Shown piece after piece: positions 24,795-34,143 of a stretch of 64,000 bases of DNA. This stretch comes from Hungatella hathewayi (GTDB lineage Bacteria > Bacillota > Clostridia > Lachnospirales > Lachnospiraceae), in contig CP102274.1 of the NCBI GenBank assembly GCA_025149285.1, positions 5,792,001-5,856,000 on the forward strand, in the 5' to 3' direction. Within the stretch, counting starts at the first letter, position 1. Every line of letters starts with the position of its first letter. The position numbers and the translations under genes were made by a program. The notes under the pieces were generated by a model. It worked only from the letters and a program-made list of their open reading frames with translations, was not told the DNA's origin and made no database searches.

Positions 24795-26399
24795 TTATGA
24801 TACCTCTGCTATGTGTAGTTCGCTGCTCAACAGGCAGTGTGTAAACTCGTTTTCCGACTGAGCGGCTAACCTGTCTGTCGAAACCATATCTACAAAAACC
24901 CCATTGTTCATAATTGCAACTCTTTCACAGGAATGACGGATGACTCTTGCGTCATGGGAAATCATAATATATGCAAAGCCAATGGATTTTTGGAGATTTA
25001 ACAGGAGATCCAAAATCTGCTTTTGCAGTATCATATCCAGTGCCGATACGGCTTCATCGCAAATTAGAAGCTCAGGCTCCACAATAAGGGCACGGGCGAT
25101 AGCAATCCTTTGGCACTGCCCCGTGCTGAGTTGGGGAGGACGACGGTGCAGGGCATCTCCATCAATCCCTACACTCTTTAAATAAAATCGAGCTTTTTCT
25201 GTGCGTTCCTTCGTCGTTCCTATTTTCAGGTATTTCAAAGGTTCCTGCACAAGCTCCAGTGCAGAGCGACGAGGATTAAGGCTGGCTCTTGCGTCCTGAA
25301 AAACGATTTGTAATGATTTGCAAATGTGTTGTCTCTTCCTTCCTCGCAGCATGGAAATATCCTGGCCGTTATACATAATCTTTCCCTGATCAGGCAATTC
25401 CAGTCCGGTGACGCACCTTGCTAATGTCGATTTCCCACAACCGCTAAATCCCAATATTCCAATAGTTTCCCCTTTATGCACAAGCAAGTCTACTTGGTTT
25501 AAGACGTTTTTGCACTTATTTCCTTTTTGAAATGCTTTTTTGATGCACTCAATCTTCAACAGCGGCTCTTTGCATTTTGAGCATGGCAGCGAAAAAGCGG
25601 GTAAGTTTCGCGCCTCAATCAGTTGTTTTGTATAATGTTCCTTTGGGTGTAAAAGAACATCCTGTACTGCCCCTTGTTCCACAATTTTCCCTTCATTTAA
25701 AACAATTACGCGGTCACAGATTTCATGAACGACACCAATATCATGGGTAATTAAAACAATAGATAATCCCAGCTTTTTTTGTGTGTCCCGAAGTAACTGC
25801 AGCACTTCTTTTTGACTTACTGTATCTAGCGCAGAAGTAGGCTCATCGGCAATAAGAACTTCCGGCTCAAGGCTGAGTATCATCGCAATATAAACCCTCT
25901 GGCACATCCCGCCGCTTAGCTCAAAAGGATAAGCATTCAGTACCCGCTCAGGATCATCAAAGTTCAGTAACCGGAGCATATCATAACAAACTTTCTCCAT
26001 AGCTTCTTTTGATGGAAATGGCTTGTTTCTTAGAGTCTCCTCAAAATGCACACGTATTGTTTTCACGGGATTAAGTGCAAGCTGTGCGTCCTGATAAATC
26101 ATCCCAATACGCATTCCACGTATTGTTTTCCAATTGATATCATTGTCAGAAATATCCACATAATCACCGTTCCCGAAACGGACAGTACCACTATCAATTT
26201 TTGCCGATGGCGGCAATACGCCTATGAGCGATTTCCCACAAGTGGATTTCCCCGAACCACTTTCTCCGAGCAGAGCAAGAATCTTTCCTTTTTCCAATAC
26301 AAAAGAAATTCCGTCCAGCACGGGAAGTCGTTTTTTGTTTTGCACATAGCTAACCTTGAGTTGCTCGACAGATAGTGCGGCTTTCAAATAATTATCCAT
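24795..26399 (-). CDS. Opp/Nik/Cnt-type importer ATPase, two fused ABC domains
   Basis: 534 residues with two cassettes: GESGSGKST/LSGGMCQR and GFSGCGKST/LSTGQCQR. It corresponds to OppD plus OppF, NikD plus NikE, or CntD plus CntF in one polypeptide. It drives the permease pair encoded directly upstream (9-bp gap). AGGAGG precedes ATG 26399. Both cassettes carry Walker B and H-loop sequences, so both should hydrolyse ATP. Confidence 0.9.
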   Translation of the reverse strand: MDNYLKAALSVEQLKVSYVQNKKRLPVLDGISFVLEKGKILALLGESGSGKSTCGKSLIGVLPPSAKIDSGTVRFGNGDYVDISDNDINWKTIRGMRIGMIYQDAQLALNPVKTIRVHFEETLRNKPFPSKEAMEKVCYDMLRLLNFDDPERVLNAYPFELSGGMCQRVYIAMILSLEPEVLIADEPTSALDTVSQKEVLQLLRDTQKKLGLSIVLITHDIGVVHEICDRVIVLNEGKIVEQGAVQDVLLHPKEHYTKQLIEARNLPAFSLPCSKCKEPLLKIECIKKAFQKGNKCKNVLNQVDLLVHKGETIGILGFSGCGKSTLARCVTGLELPDQGKIMYNGQDISMLRGRKRQHICKSLQIVFQDARASLNPRRSALELVQEPLKYLKIGTTKERTEKARFYLKSVGIDGDALHRRPPQLSTGQCQRIAIARALIVEPELLICDEAVSALDMILQKQILDLLLNLQKSIGFAYIMISHDARVIRHSCERVAIMNNGVFVDMVSTDRLAAQSENEFTHCLLSSELHIAEVS

Positions 26400-26408
26400 A
26401 GCGACCTC

Positions 26409-27239
26409 CTAATTCAAAATATCAATATGTTCATACGGGTCCAGCATATCCCGCAAACCTTCTCCAATCAAATTAAGCGAAAGGACCGTAAGAACAATGA
26501 ACAAAGCAGGACCCAATAAAATGTGCGGAGCCTGAAAGAAATGTGCCCGGGCGTCAGACAGCATGCTTCCCCATTCCGGGGTTGGCGGTAACGCTCCCAT
26601 GCCTAAGAATGAAAGGGCCGAAACAGAGAGTATCAGTGTGCCCAATTCAAACGTGGCCAGTACCAATAGAGAACCAATCATCTTGGGGAGCAGCTCAAAA
26701 ACTCCCATCCGCCACCCAGACGCTCCCAGCACACGAGCAGCCTGTATAGACGGGTCATTCTTTACCTGAAGAACGATGCTTCTTGCCAGTCTCGCAAACG
26801 GAACCCACCAGACTGCGACTACTGCAATAAGTAAATTGGCCAACCCAGTGCCCCACAGCGCGGCAAACACCATAGCAAACACCATGAAGGGAAACGCCAT
26901 CAGGACATCTATAACCCGCATTATGATCGTATCCAAAAGGCCGCGACTTCTCATGCCGGTGATAATACCAAAGAACGTGCCTATAAACAACGCCATTACA
27001 AGGGCAAGAAAGCACGCAGTGAGGGTAGTCCTGCCGCCATACAGCGTTCGGCAGAAAATATCACGCCCATAGCGATCCGTTCCAAAGGGATGTGAAAAGC
27101 TAAATTCCTGCAATCGTTCCGCAATTGCTTCATCGGGCGCATAGCTGGTAAAAAGAGGGGCAGCGATAACAAGCAGGATAATAACCAGTAATAGTATTGA
27201 GCCAAGTAAAACAGTGCTTGGAATTTTTCTGTTTCCCAT
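26409..27239 (-). CDS. ABC importer permease, OppC/NikC/CntC type
   Basis: 276 residues, about six transmembrane helices, with the binding-protein-dependent permease signature in the loop ARVLGASGWRMGVFELLPKM (EAA motif). The periplasm-facing N-terminal part includes PFGTDRYGRDIFCRTLYGGR, characteristic of the DppC/NikC subfamily. Forms the heterodimer with the next protein; 13-bp gap. Confidence 0.9.
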   Translation of the reverse strand: MGNRKIPSTVLLGSILLLVIILLVIAAPLFTSYAPDEAIAERLQEFSFSHPFGTDRYGRDIFCRTLYGGRTTLTACFLALVMALFIGTFFGIITGMRSRGLLDTIIMRVIDVLMAFPFMVFAMVFAALWGTGLANLLIAVVAVWWVPFARLARSIVLQVKNDPSIQAARVLGASGWRMGVFELLPKMIGSLLVLATFELGTLILSVSALSFLGMGALPPTPEWGSMLSDARAHFFQAPHILLGPALFIVLTVLSLNLIGEGLRDMLDPYEHIDILN

Positions 27240-27252
27240 ACAAAGTCACCTC

Positions 27253-28230
27253 CTATTGCTGTGCAGTAGGGCGGGAAATTCCGCCTCTGCGCACCATCGG
27301 GTTGCTAAGTATATAGGTGATTTCTACAGTCAGGTTGATCAAAATGACTGTAGCAACCGTCAACACAGTATATCCTTGAACAGCAGGGTAATCATGTACC
27401 AATATGCTGTTGATTGCGTAATTTCCAATTCCCGGCCAATTAAAAATAGCTTCAATCACAACGGAGCCGCCTATCATATGTGCAAAGGACAGGGCTACGG
27501 TTGTAATGGCAGGGAGCAGTGCGTTCTGAAACGCTCCCTGAAGAACCATCTTGGAGGTAAGTCCTCGTGAAAGTGCCGAGGAAACATATAACTGACCCAA
27601 CTCAGTCAGCATTGCTGCACGAACCATGCGGATACATCTGGGCGCTCCAATTATCCCTAGTGTAATTGCAGGCAGCCACAATCTGCCCCACTCCATTTGG
27701 CTGCTAATTTCATACCAATGAAGCCGAACAGCAAATAAAAACAGAAACAACAACGACAACACGAAAGCAGGAAGCGAAGCAAGGATAACACAAAACAGAC
27801 GGATTGCGCGATCCTGTAATTTGCCGGCATGGACTGCCGAATAGATACCAAACAGCACACCCAATATCGTTTCGATAAATAATGCCGCCAGAGCGAGAGT
27901 GAATGTTGCGGGCACTCTACTCCATAGTTCCTGAGTGATGGGTCTGCCGCTACGAATAGAAGTCCCCATGTCCAGGGTTATGATCTTTTTGAACCAGTTT
28001 GCATACTGAACAGGAATACTGTCATTTAATCCATGCGCTTCCCGTAAAGATTCTCTACGTTCTTCAAGCAGTTCCGTGTTTACGCCAATATCGCCCGGCC
28101 CCTCTCCAAGTACCAGGTTGATCGGGTCGCCCGGAGCAAGTCTAACTAATAAAAAAATAACAACTGAGGACAGGAGCAGAGCAAGAAGAGCACTGCCAAT
28201 CCTTTTCAGAACCATATTTCTGATCATCAT
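27253..28230 (-). CDS. ABC importer permease, OppB/NikB/CntB type
   Basis: 325 residues, six membrane helices. RLAPGDPINLVLGE near the N-terminus, and later SSALSRGLTSKMVLQGAFQN followed by ALLPAITT, are the conserved blocks of OppB/NikB permeases, the second being the EAA loop that docks the ATPase. Located between the binding protein and the second permease. Confidence 0.9.
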   Translation of the reverse strand: MMIRNMVLKRIGSALLALLLSSVVIFLLVRLAPGDPINLVLGEGPGDIGVNTELLEERRESLREAHGLNDSIPVQYANWFKKIITLDMGTSIRSGRPITQELWSRVPATFTLALAALFIETILGVLFGIYSAVHAGKLQDRAIRLFCVILASLPAFVLSLLFLFLFAVRLHWYEISSQMEWGRLWLPAITLGIIGAPRCIRMVRAAMLTELGQLYVSSALSRGLTSKMVLQGAFQNALLPAITTVALSFAHMIGGSVVIEAIFNWPGIGNYAINSILVHDYPAVQGYTVLTVATVILINLTVEITYILSNPMVRRGGISRPTAQQ

Positions 28231-28294
28231 GTCACCTCACTTAAAAAATGGCAGCAGGAGTCCAGTTCCGTATCTCCTGCTGCCGTTTTCGATA

Positions 28295-29875
28295 TTATTT
28301 AATCCTAAGATTGGCATTCACCACATTTTCAAACTGACGGAAATGCGGGACAAATCCCTCAAGTGAGGTGCTAACAGCAGTGATTTGCGGCCTTGGTGCA
28401 ATATAGAGCGCAGGGGATTGCTCTGCTACGTAAAGAGAAATCTCCTCACCGATTTTTATGCGTTCTTCCGTGGTTGCCGCTTGCGCCAGACTCTCTAGCA
28501 TTCCTGCCAATTTTTTATCCTGGAATCGTCCGTAATTGGCTGCGCCGTCGGCAGCGTATTGGGCGTTCAGAAGCGCCGACACATTTCCGAACGTCCCCCA
28601 TGCTTCGACAGATGCATCCCAATCACCCGTTTCACGCGCTGTGGTGATTAACGAATAATCTCCGTGTTGCACAGAAACATTAACACCGATTTTCTTCCAC
28701 TGCATCTGAATGGTTTCGCCGAGTGCCTGATCGTTTCGGAAAGTACGAAGCAGGATGGTAAGCTGCTGTCCATCTTTGTAGCGGAAGCCATCCTCGTCCA
28801 GAATCCAGCCAGCATCATCCAATAGCTGCGCGGACTTCTCCACGTTGCAGGAATCGTAATACGCATTTTTTACTTTTTCATATGTGGGATTGGAACCAAG
28901 CCATGTAGTAACCGGCTCGCTTAATCCTTCCATACCCAGAGCAATCAGCTCCTCACGATCTAAAGCCCAACCTAAAGCCTGACGCACACGATAATCATTC
29001 AGTGCCTCTTTTTCACAGTTGAGATAAATTGTCTGGGTCTGCGCACCCGGAACCAGTACAATCTTCGCCTCTTCACTGTTATCAAACTGACTATAAGCCG
29101 ACTGAGGAATATCCATTACCACATGGTATCGTCCACTCAGTGCAGCGATGACACGGGCGTCCGCATCACCAATCTGTTCATGTACGACCCTCTGGATCTC
29201 AGGTTTTGTACCCCAATAGTTTTCATTCTTTTCAAAAACCATGCACTGTGCAGGCTTAAACTCTACAATTCGGTACATACCGGTATAGTCTGCTGTCTCG
29301 ATGCTCTCATAAGTATATTTTTCTGCGGTATTATGAATGAGCAACTGTGGGAATGACAAATTCAAAGTAATATCCACATTAGGAGTTTCTGTCACGGCCT
29401 GTATGGTCTCGGAATCTACCGCAGTAAAATCAATCCCTTGTAAGAAGGGGTTGGCTTTTGGATCAAGCGCCTTTGATCGCATCAAGGAAGCGATTACGGC
29501 TTCTGCATCGGCCGGGTCGCCGCTCCAGAACGTGGCATTGGGATGCAGTTTGATCTCCCATGTATATTCATCAAGTTGTGAAACATCTTTGGCAAAATAG
29601 GGTTGAATCACACCGTTTGCATCCGCTTTGAATAGAATTTCTCCAGCGCCCATATTCAGCAGATAATCCGCCGCAGGATATACGGTAGGATCTACGCCAA
29701 TGGCAATTTCATTTCCCGCAACTACCAGTTCAGATGCAGAAATAGTAGCATTACTTTCAGTTAGAGCATTGCTGCTCTCATCGGTCGGTTTTGCACCGCA
29801 GCCAGCAAGCATTGAAACTGCCAGCAAGCAGCAAATCATAAGGATCGATTTTTGTCTATTTTTCGTACCAGTCAT
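28295..29875 (-). CDS. family 5 solute-binding lipoprotein of the Opp/Nik/Cnt importer
   Basis: 526 residues. A lipobox MLAGC puts the lipidated Cys at 26, so the protein sits on the outer face of the membrane. The fold is that of SBP family 5 (DppA/NikA/CntA): YTWEIKLHPNATFWSGDPAD is the signature near the N-terminus of the mature protein, and RQALGWALDREELI follows in the second half. Family members bind peptides, nickel chelates or opine metallophores. Its place among biosynthetic genes argues for a metal-chelate ligand made by the operon itself, but the ligand cannot be read from sequence. Confidence 0.88.
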   Translation of the reverse strand: MTGTKNRQKSILMICCLLAVSMLAGCGAKPTDESSNALTESNATISASELVVAGNEIAIGVDPTVYPAADYLLNMGAGEILFKADANGVIQPYFAKDVSQLDEYTWEIKLHPNATFWSGDPADAEAVIASLMRSKALDPKANPFLQGIDFTAVDSETIQAVTETPNVDITLNLSFPQLLIHNTAEKYTYESIETADYTGMYRIVEFKPAQCMVFEKNENYWGTKPEIQRVVHEQIGDADARVIAALSGRYHVVMDIPQSAYSQFDNSEEAKIVLVPGAQTQTIYLNCEKEALNDYRVRQALGWALDREELIALGMEGLSEPVTTWLGSNPTYEKVKNAYYDSCNVEKSAQLLDDAGWILDEDGFRYKDGQQLTILLRTFRNDQALGETIQMQWKKIGVNVSVQHGDYSLITTARETGDWDASVEAWGTFGNVSALLNAQYAADGAANYGRFQDKKLAGMLESLAQAATTEERIKIGEEISLYVAEQSPALYIAPRPQITAVSTSLEGFVPHFRQFENVVNANLRIK

Positions 29876-29893
29876 TTTTTGCCTCCTCCGTAT

Positions 29894-31099
29894 CTATTGT
29901 TTTTGTTTTTCTGTTTCATCTTTTGGGGTGCCGAAATTCTTATACAACATAAATCCAATCATTGCCGTTCCTACCAGAACGCCATACAAGTACCACGGCG
30001 CATTCTCTAGAGTGTATTTTTTTGCCATATCAAAGGACGCGCCGCCAATAATCGTTCCAAAACCTTTGCCAATCGCAAAAGCTGTAGAATTCACCCCTAA
30101 ATACATTCCCAACGCTCGTGTATCTGCCATTGATACAGCGATATTCTGCTGGTTCGGCCTCGCCAGTATCATGCCCACTGCGTAGCAGGCCACAATTGCC
30201 ATAAACGACTTTACATCGGCGGCGAACGGGGTAGCAATCAATGCCGCTGTGATGATTCCGGTTCCGATTACTACCGCTGCCCGAGACGAGAATCGTTTGG
30301 AAGCAAGTGCTACCAGAGGATACTGTAATACTGCCATGACAACGGCATACACCGTATACATAATACCCACACCATCAGCTGAGCCGTAAATTTCCTGGAC
30401 TCTTAGGGGGTATGTAATATCAATCTGGGACGCTCCCAGCCAAAACACCATCATCAAAAGGACGAATATTTGATATGGTCTGTCTTTTGCAATTCTTTTG
30501 ACAGCAGGCATAACCGCATACGACTTTGCCTGCCGCATAATCGGTGGCATGGCAACACGTGATAATACGAAATTAATCATAAAGCAACTCGCTGCGCCAA
30601 AGCAGACAACTTTAAAATCCAGTCGAAGCAGGGCTACTCCCAAAAGGGGGCCGATTGCGCTTGCTATCCCCGTAATTGTGTTATTCAGCGAATAATATTT
30701 AGGACGATTGTCATTTGTTGTGAGCATTGCAATCGCAGACTGATATGGCATTTCAAAAAGAACTCCGCCTAGGCCGATCAATATCATGGCAGCAATCAGC
30801 ATCCCATAGGCACTTGAAAATGCCAGGGTCAGAAATCCAAGAACTCTTAGAAATACGCCCACGCTGATAAGTGTTTTGACCTGAAACCGATCTGCCAAGG
30901 CACCACCGATCATCGCAAGACCCTGCTGCGAAAACTGCCGTATTGCAAGCGCTACTGAGACGGCAGTCGCAGTAAGGCCAACGTTGTTGACATAATGCCC
31001 GATAACCAGCGGCATAATCATATCAAATCCAACCACCATGAAAAACGTAAAAAATAAAAGTATGAGCAAGCCGCGGCGTTGATTGATCTGCGTTTCCAC
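29894..31099 (-). CDS. MFS exporter, candidate metallophore exporter
   Basis: About 401 residues with some twelve hydrophobic helices and the MFS loop 2-3 motif GGALADRFQVKTL. It lies between the methyltransferase and the importer genes, the position CntE has in staphylopine loci. A first in-frame GTG at 31111 overlaps AAGGAG, so the GTG at 31099, about 11 bp after AGGAGG, is the likelier start; this is not certain. A drug or amino-acid exporter is the general alternative. Confidence 0.82.
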   Translation of the reverse strand: METQINQRRGLLILLFFTFFMVVGFDMIMPLVIGHYVNNVGLTATAVSVALAIRQFSQQGLAMIGGALADRFQVKTLISVGVFLRVLGFLTLAFSSAYGMLIAAMILIGLGGVLFEMPYQSAIAMLTTNDNRPKYYSLNNTITGIASAIGPLLGVALLRLDFKVVCFGAASCFMINFVLSRVAMPPIMRQAKSYAVMPAVKRIAKDRPYQIFVLLMMVFWLGASQIDITYPLRVQEIYGSADGVGIMYTVYAVVMAVLQYPLVALASKRFSSRAAVVIGTGIITAALIATPFAADVKSFMAIVACYAVGMILARPNQQNIAVSMADTRALGMYLGVNSTAFAIGKGFGTIIGGASFDMAKKYTLENAPWYLYGVLVGTAMIGFMLYKNFGTPKDETEKQKQ

Positions 31100-31123
31100 G
31101 CTTCCTAACACCTCCTTACTGCC

Positions 31124-31924
31124 TTAGATTGCTTTTGCTATTACTTGAAGCCTCCGCCCACTTAGTTCATATCCAAATTGAAATGGACGGATATCAGTAA
31201 ATGAACTGATATGAGGTTCCGGTTTATCGAACAACTCAACAACCTCAAAGCCATTTGCTGATAACAACCCTGCTATTTCCTGCGGGAAGAAAAGACGATG
31301 CTCCAAGTGCTCAATAATCGCCTCACGAGTTCCAATTTTCCAATTATAGTCACGTTTTAAAATCTGTTTTGCTAAATCAATGTAAAAGCGTGTTTTTACA
31401 ATTGCTGGTTTACCATCGAATATCGCTTCCTCCAAAAGCTCGTCCGTCAACCATCTCTGTCCCTCCTTTGTTAAGAAAAAAGCTGCATTCCTCATATCAA
31501 GATACAAAATGCCGCCATCTTTAAGATGCTTTCGGAAATTCGTCAGAGTAGAACCAGCATCTTCGTTGGTGTAGTTATACAGGAAGGTGCTCCCAACGCA
31601 AACCAGAGCATCAAATGTCTGGTTTAGGTCAAACATTGCCTGTTGCCCAATATAAAAATTGGCGTTTGGATAGTGCTTTTGTGACCAGGCAACCATATCT
31701 TCCGAAGCATCTATGCCTACAGCATCGTATCCTTTTTCTCTTAGAAAAGCTACTTCTCTCCCCAAACCCGATCCAACATCCAATACCTTTTTTCCTGTTT
31801 CGTATTTTTGGAGTATCGCGTGTATAAAACGCGCCATTTCAAAAGACTTATCGTTTTCAAACACAGCATACAGTTCCGGATTGGAGTGCAGCAAGTTGTC
31901 GGTATTTGTTTTTAAACGAATCAA
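31124..31924 (-). CDS. class I SAM-dependent methyltransferase (operon enzyme)
   Basis: 266 residues. Motif I KVLDVGSGLGREVAFL (46-61), the acidic GIDASEDM next, and post-motif LYLDMRN give a Rossmann-fold SAM enzyme. Start TTG 31924 has AAGGTGA 6 bp upstream and begins only 11 bp after the DUF364-type gene. The substrate is unknown. N- or O-methylation of the operon's product is the obvious proposal; an aminocarboxypropyl-transfer role as in nicotianamine-like synthases is not supported by any motif I can see. Confidence 0.85.
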   Translation of the reverse strand: MIRLKTNTDNLLHSNPELYAVFENDKSFEMARFIHAILQKYETGKKVLDVGSGLGREVAFLREKGYDAVGIDASEDMVAWSQKHYPNANFYIGQQAMFDLNQTFDALVCVGSTFLYNYTNEDAGSTLTNFRKHLKDGGILYLDMRNAAFFLTKEGQRWLTDELLEEAIFDGKPAIVKTRFYIDLAKQILKRDYNWKIGTREAIIEHLEHRLFFPQEIAGLLSANGFEVVELFDKPEPHISSFTDIRPFQFGYELSGRRLQVIAKAI

Positions 31925-31935
31925 TTCTAGTCACC

Positions 31936-32739
31936 TTATCCTTTGTAGCAAAAAACACGGGTCGCGTTTGCACTGAATTGCGAAAAAGGAAACGATTCCG
32001 CTAAGAGAGAGGTGATTCCGTTGCCCACAAACCTCGCAGCAACAGCACTGCCAGTTTGCGCATAAACAGTCAGCGGAATATTGCGCTCCAGTACCCGTTC
32101 TACGACTCGATCAAAGGTTCCGTTGCTTAGGGTCATTCCTGTACAGATTACCCCGTCTGCAGAATCCAATACTTTTTCCATATCCTTTTCTACGGGGTCG
32201 CCCCATTGTGTTCTTTCCATTTGCAAATCGCAGGGAAGGCAGGTTCCTCCGCGCTTTCGTATTGCAGCTATAAGCGGGTTTACAACCCCAATCAACGCAA
32301 TCCTCATGCCCTGTTCTATGTTGGCAATATCAGCAATCAGGTTGTCACGAAAATCCGCTTTCTCGGCCGGGGTTCCCCCCGGTAGTTCCACAGCATCGCT
32401 GCATTGCCTTTCGTGAGGATATACTGTGCCAAGATAAGCGTCCATTGCTGCAATTCTAACCGGCAAACGCGGGTCAATCACGCAGCTTTTGAGAGACTTG
32501 CCTGAAAACTCTCTTCCTGCTTCAATGCCTAATTGCTCCGGCACATGAGAGCATGCTCCAAAGTATGTCCCGACTCTCAGTAATAGATAATAGTTGTGGT
32601 ATTTATTAATGGAGTTTGGAAATTGCGTTGTCTGATAAATATAAGACGCTCCTGTTACGAAAAAATCAGAAACAGAGGGATCCATATCTCCATTCACGAT
32701 AGCACCCCATAATTCATTAACATTTTTATATTGCTTCAT
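31936..32739 (-). CDS. DUF4213/DUF364-type putative heavy-metal-chelation protein
   Basis: About 267 residues. The C-terminal half has MRIALIGVVNPLIAAIRKRG, then SADGVICTGMTLSNGTFDRV and ETGS-like loops, the pattern of DUF364, a Rossmann-like domain proposed to bind heavy metals. The N-terminal half (GTYFGACSHVPEQLGIE) fits DUF4213. ATG 32739 has ACGGAG about 8 bp upstream and overlaps the ATP-grasp stop by 14 bp, so the two are coupled. A role in metal handling or in a Rossmann-type biosynthetic step is possible; the family has no established biochemistry that I know of. Confidence 0.72.
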   Translation of the reverse strand: MKQYKNVNELWGAIVNGDMDPSVSDFFVTGASYIYQTTQFPNSINKYHNYYLLLRVGTYFGACSHVPEQLGIEAGREFSGKSLKSCVIDPRLPVRIAAMDAYLGTVYPHERQCSDAVELPGGTPAEKADFRDNLIADIANIEQGMRIALIGVVNPLIAAIRKRGGTCLPCDLQMERTQWGDPVEKDMEKVLDSADGVICTGMTLSNGTFDRVVERVLERNIPLTVYAQTGSAVAARFVGNGITSLLAESFPFSQFSANATRVFCYKG

Positions 32740-33994
32740 GTACTCGCTCCGTTTCCTCAAACTCAATTTCCAACCTTCTCAATGCAGTTTCAGCGAACAT
32801 GCGAGCGCCGTACCCATCGCAATCTCGCGTTATAACGTGTCCCAAATAGCAGGCATTGTCGATTGGTTTTTCAATGGATTTACCCACACAGTCCTCGATT
32901 CTATACCGTATGATATTTGAATCTTCCCTTAACGTGTCAGCGCCCTTAATCTGCCTTATCTTGCCGCCGCAATCCGGAACAATAAACATAATCGCAGCAC
33001 TGCTCACGTTGGTATCAGATACAGTAACGGACGGTTGCTGTCCTAAAGCAAGGGATACAAAGGCTTTAAGCATATTTACGCCGGTCACATATTCAATGAG
33101 TTCCACGATATAGTTTCCTGCTGTACGAGGGTTGATTTCCACCACTTTGGGACCATCCTTCGTGAGTTTTATCTCTGTGTGAGCGATTCCGTGGTCATAT
33201 CCTGTTGCCAGCAATACATTGCGCACATAATCGCCTATCTCCTCTTTCACGTCCTCATCCAGTTTTGCCGGGAACATATGTCCGTTTTCTATAAAGTACG
33301 GACTGCCAGTCACAGACTTGTCCGTAATACCTACAACGGTAATCTCACCGTTATTTGAAACCGTCTCCACACTGACTTCTTCTCCGCATATATATTCTTC
33401 AATCAAAAATGCTCGCTCTCTTTCTTGATCACGGAAATTAAGCGGGAAATTCTCCAAATCACGATATGCCTGTTGCAGATCATTTGAAGTCTGAATAAGT
33501 TTAACAAATGCGCTTGAGGCTAAATCCACAGGTTTAAGAACAAGAGGATAACCTATTTCTTGCGCTGCCTTTTCAACTTCCTCCCAATTATAAGCAAGCA
33601 TGTACTTTGGATTGGACAATCCAGCACGATCTACAGCCTGCCGCATTAAATGTTTCTGTCGTGCGGTCTTAACGTTGGCTGAAAACGGACACGGTACATT
33701 GTAAGCCTTTGCAACTTCACAAACCGTTTCGATGTAATAATCACACACCGTTATCACACCATCGAACCGCACGTGCCTAACCGATTCGATCAGCTGTTGC
33801 AGATCGTTCGTTTCTGTTTCGACAACATCGTCAGCATAACGGAAAACAGCGTGCTTTTCCGAGCTCATCGGATTTTGATAATGTGATGCCTTCCGGGTTA
33901 CAAAAGTATAGCTATGTCCGAGTTCCCTCAATAAAGGTGGTAAGAGGTTTCCGCTTGCTCCGACCCAGCTTTCAATCATAAGCAAATGTGCCAT
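32726..33994 (-). CDS. ATP-grasp ligase (amino-acid ligase type)
   Basis: 422 residues from ATG 33994, which has GGAGG 7 bp upstream. The ATP-grasp fold shows YPLVLKPVDLASS (Lys154), the AFLIEEYICGEEVSVE strand and HTEIKLTKDGPKVVEINPRT (metal-binding Glu and Asn around 286-290). The N-terminal Rossmann-like domain begins LLMIESWVGASGNLLPPL. Relatives include L-amino-acid ligases and carnosine-synthase-type enzymes, which form an amide through an acyl phosphate. First gene of the nine-gene operon. It would couple an amino acid to the SbnA product or to another acid; the substrates are unknown. Confidence 0.82.
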   Translation of the reverse strand: MAHLLMIESWVGASGNLLPPLLRELGHSYTFVTRKASHYQNPMSSEKHAVFRYADDVVETETNDLQQLIESVRHVRFDGVITVCDYYIETVCEVAKAYNVPCPFSANVKTARQKHLMRQAVDRAGLSNPKYMLAYNWEEVEKAAQEIGYPLVLKPVDLASSAFVKLIQTSNDLQQAYRDLENFPLNFRDQERERAFLIEEYICGEEVSVETVSNNGEITVVGITDKSVTGSPYFIENGHMFPAKLDEDVKEEIGDYVRNVLLATGYDHGIAHTEIKLTKDGPKVVEINPRTAGNYIVELIEYVTGVNMLKAFVSLALGQQPSVTVSDTNVSSAAIMFIVPDCGGKIRQIKGADTLREDSNIIRYRIEDCVGKSIEKPIDNACYLGHVITRDCDGYGARMFAETALRRLEIEFEETERVHEAI

Positions 33995-34055
33995 TGCTAT
34001 TCCTCCATTTCTTTTAATAGAGAGCATCATAGTCAATGTGGTTATGACGCTCCTA

Positions 34056-34092
34056 TTGACATATTGTAGTTCTTGCCATATAATTTGTCCAA
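34056..34092. promoter_or_regulatory. overlapping face-to-face promoters of the LysR gene and the metallophore operon
   Basis: Plus strand: TTGACA (34056-34061), 17 bp, TATAAT (34079-34084), perfect consensus, reading into the LysR gene. Minus strand: TTGGAC (34087-34092), 18 bp, TACAAT (34063-34068), reading into the ATP-grasp gene. The two cores are interleaved, so polymerases exclude one another. This is the common layout for a LysR regulator controlling a divergent target operon. Confidence 0.75.
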
Positions 34093-34143
34093 CGAATAGT
34101 TTTTACAAACTTAATCGGAATTATTGATAGCGTGGAGGAGTAC

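Noticed and set aside
23588..34092. Reading the operon as a staphylopine (cnt) or staphyloferrin B (sbn) locus
   Set aside because: No CntK, CntL, CntM, SbnB or NIS synthetase homologue is present; only SbnA, the MFS position and the importer are shared.
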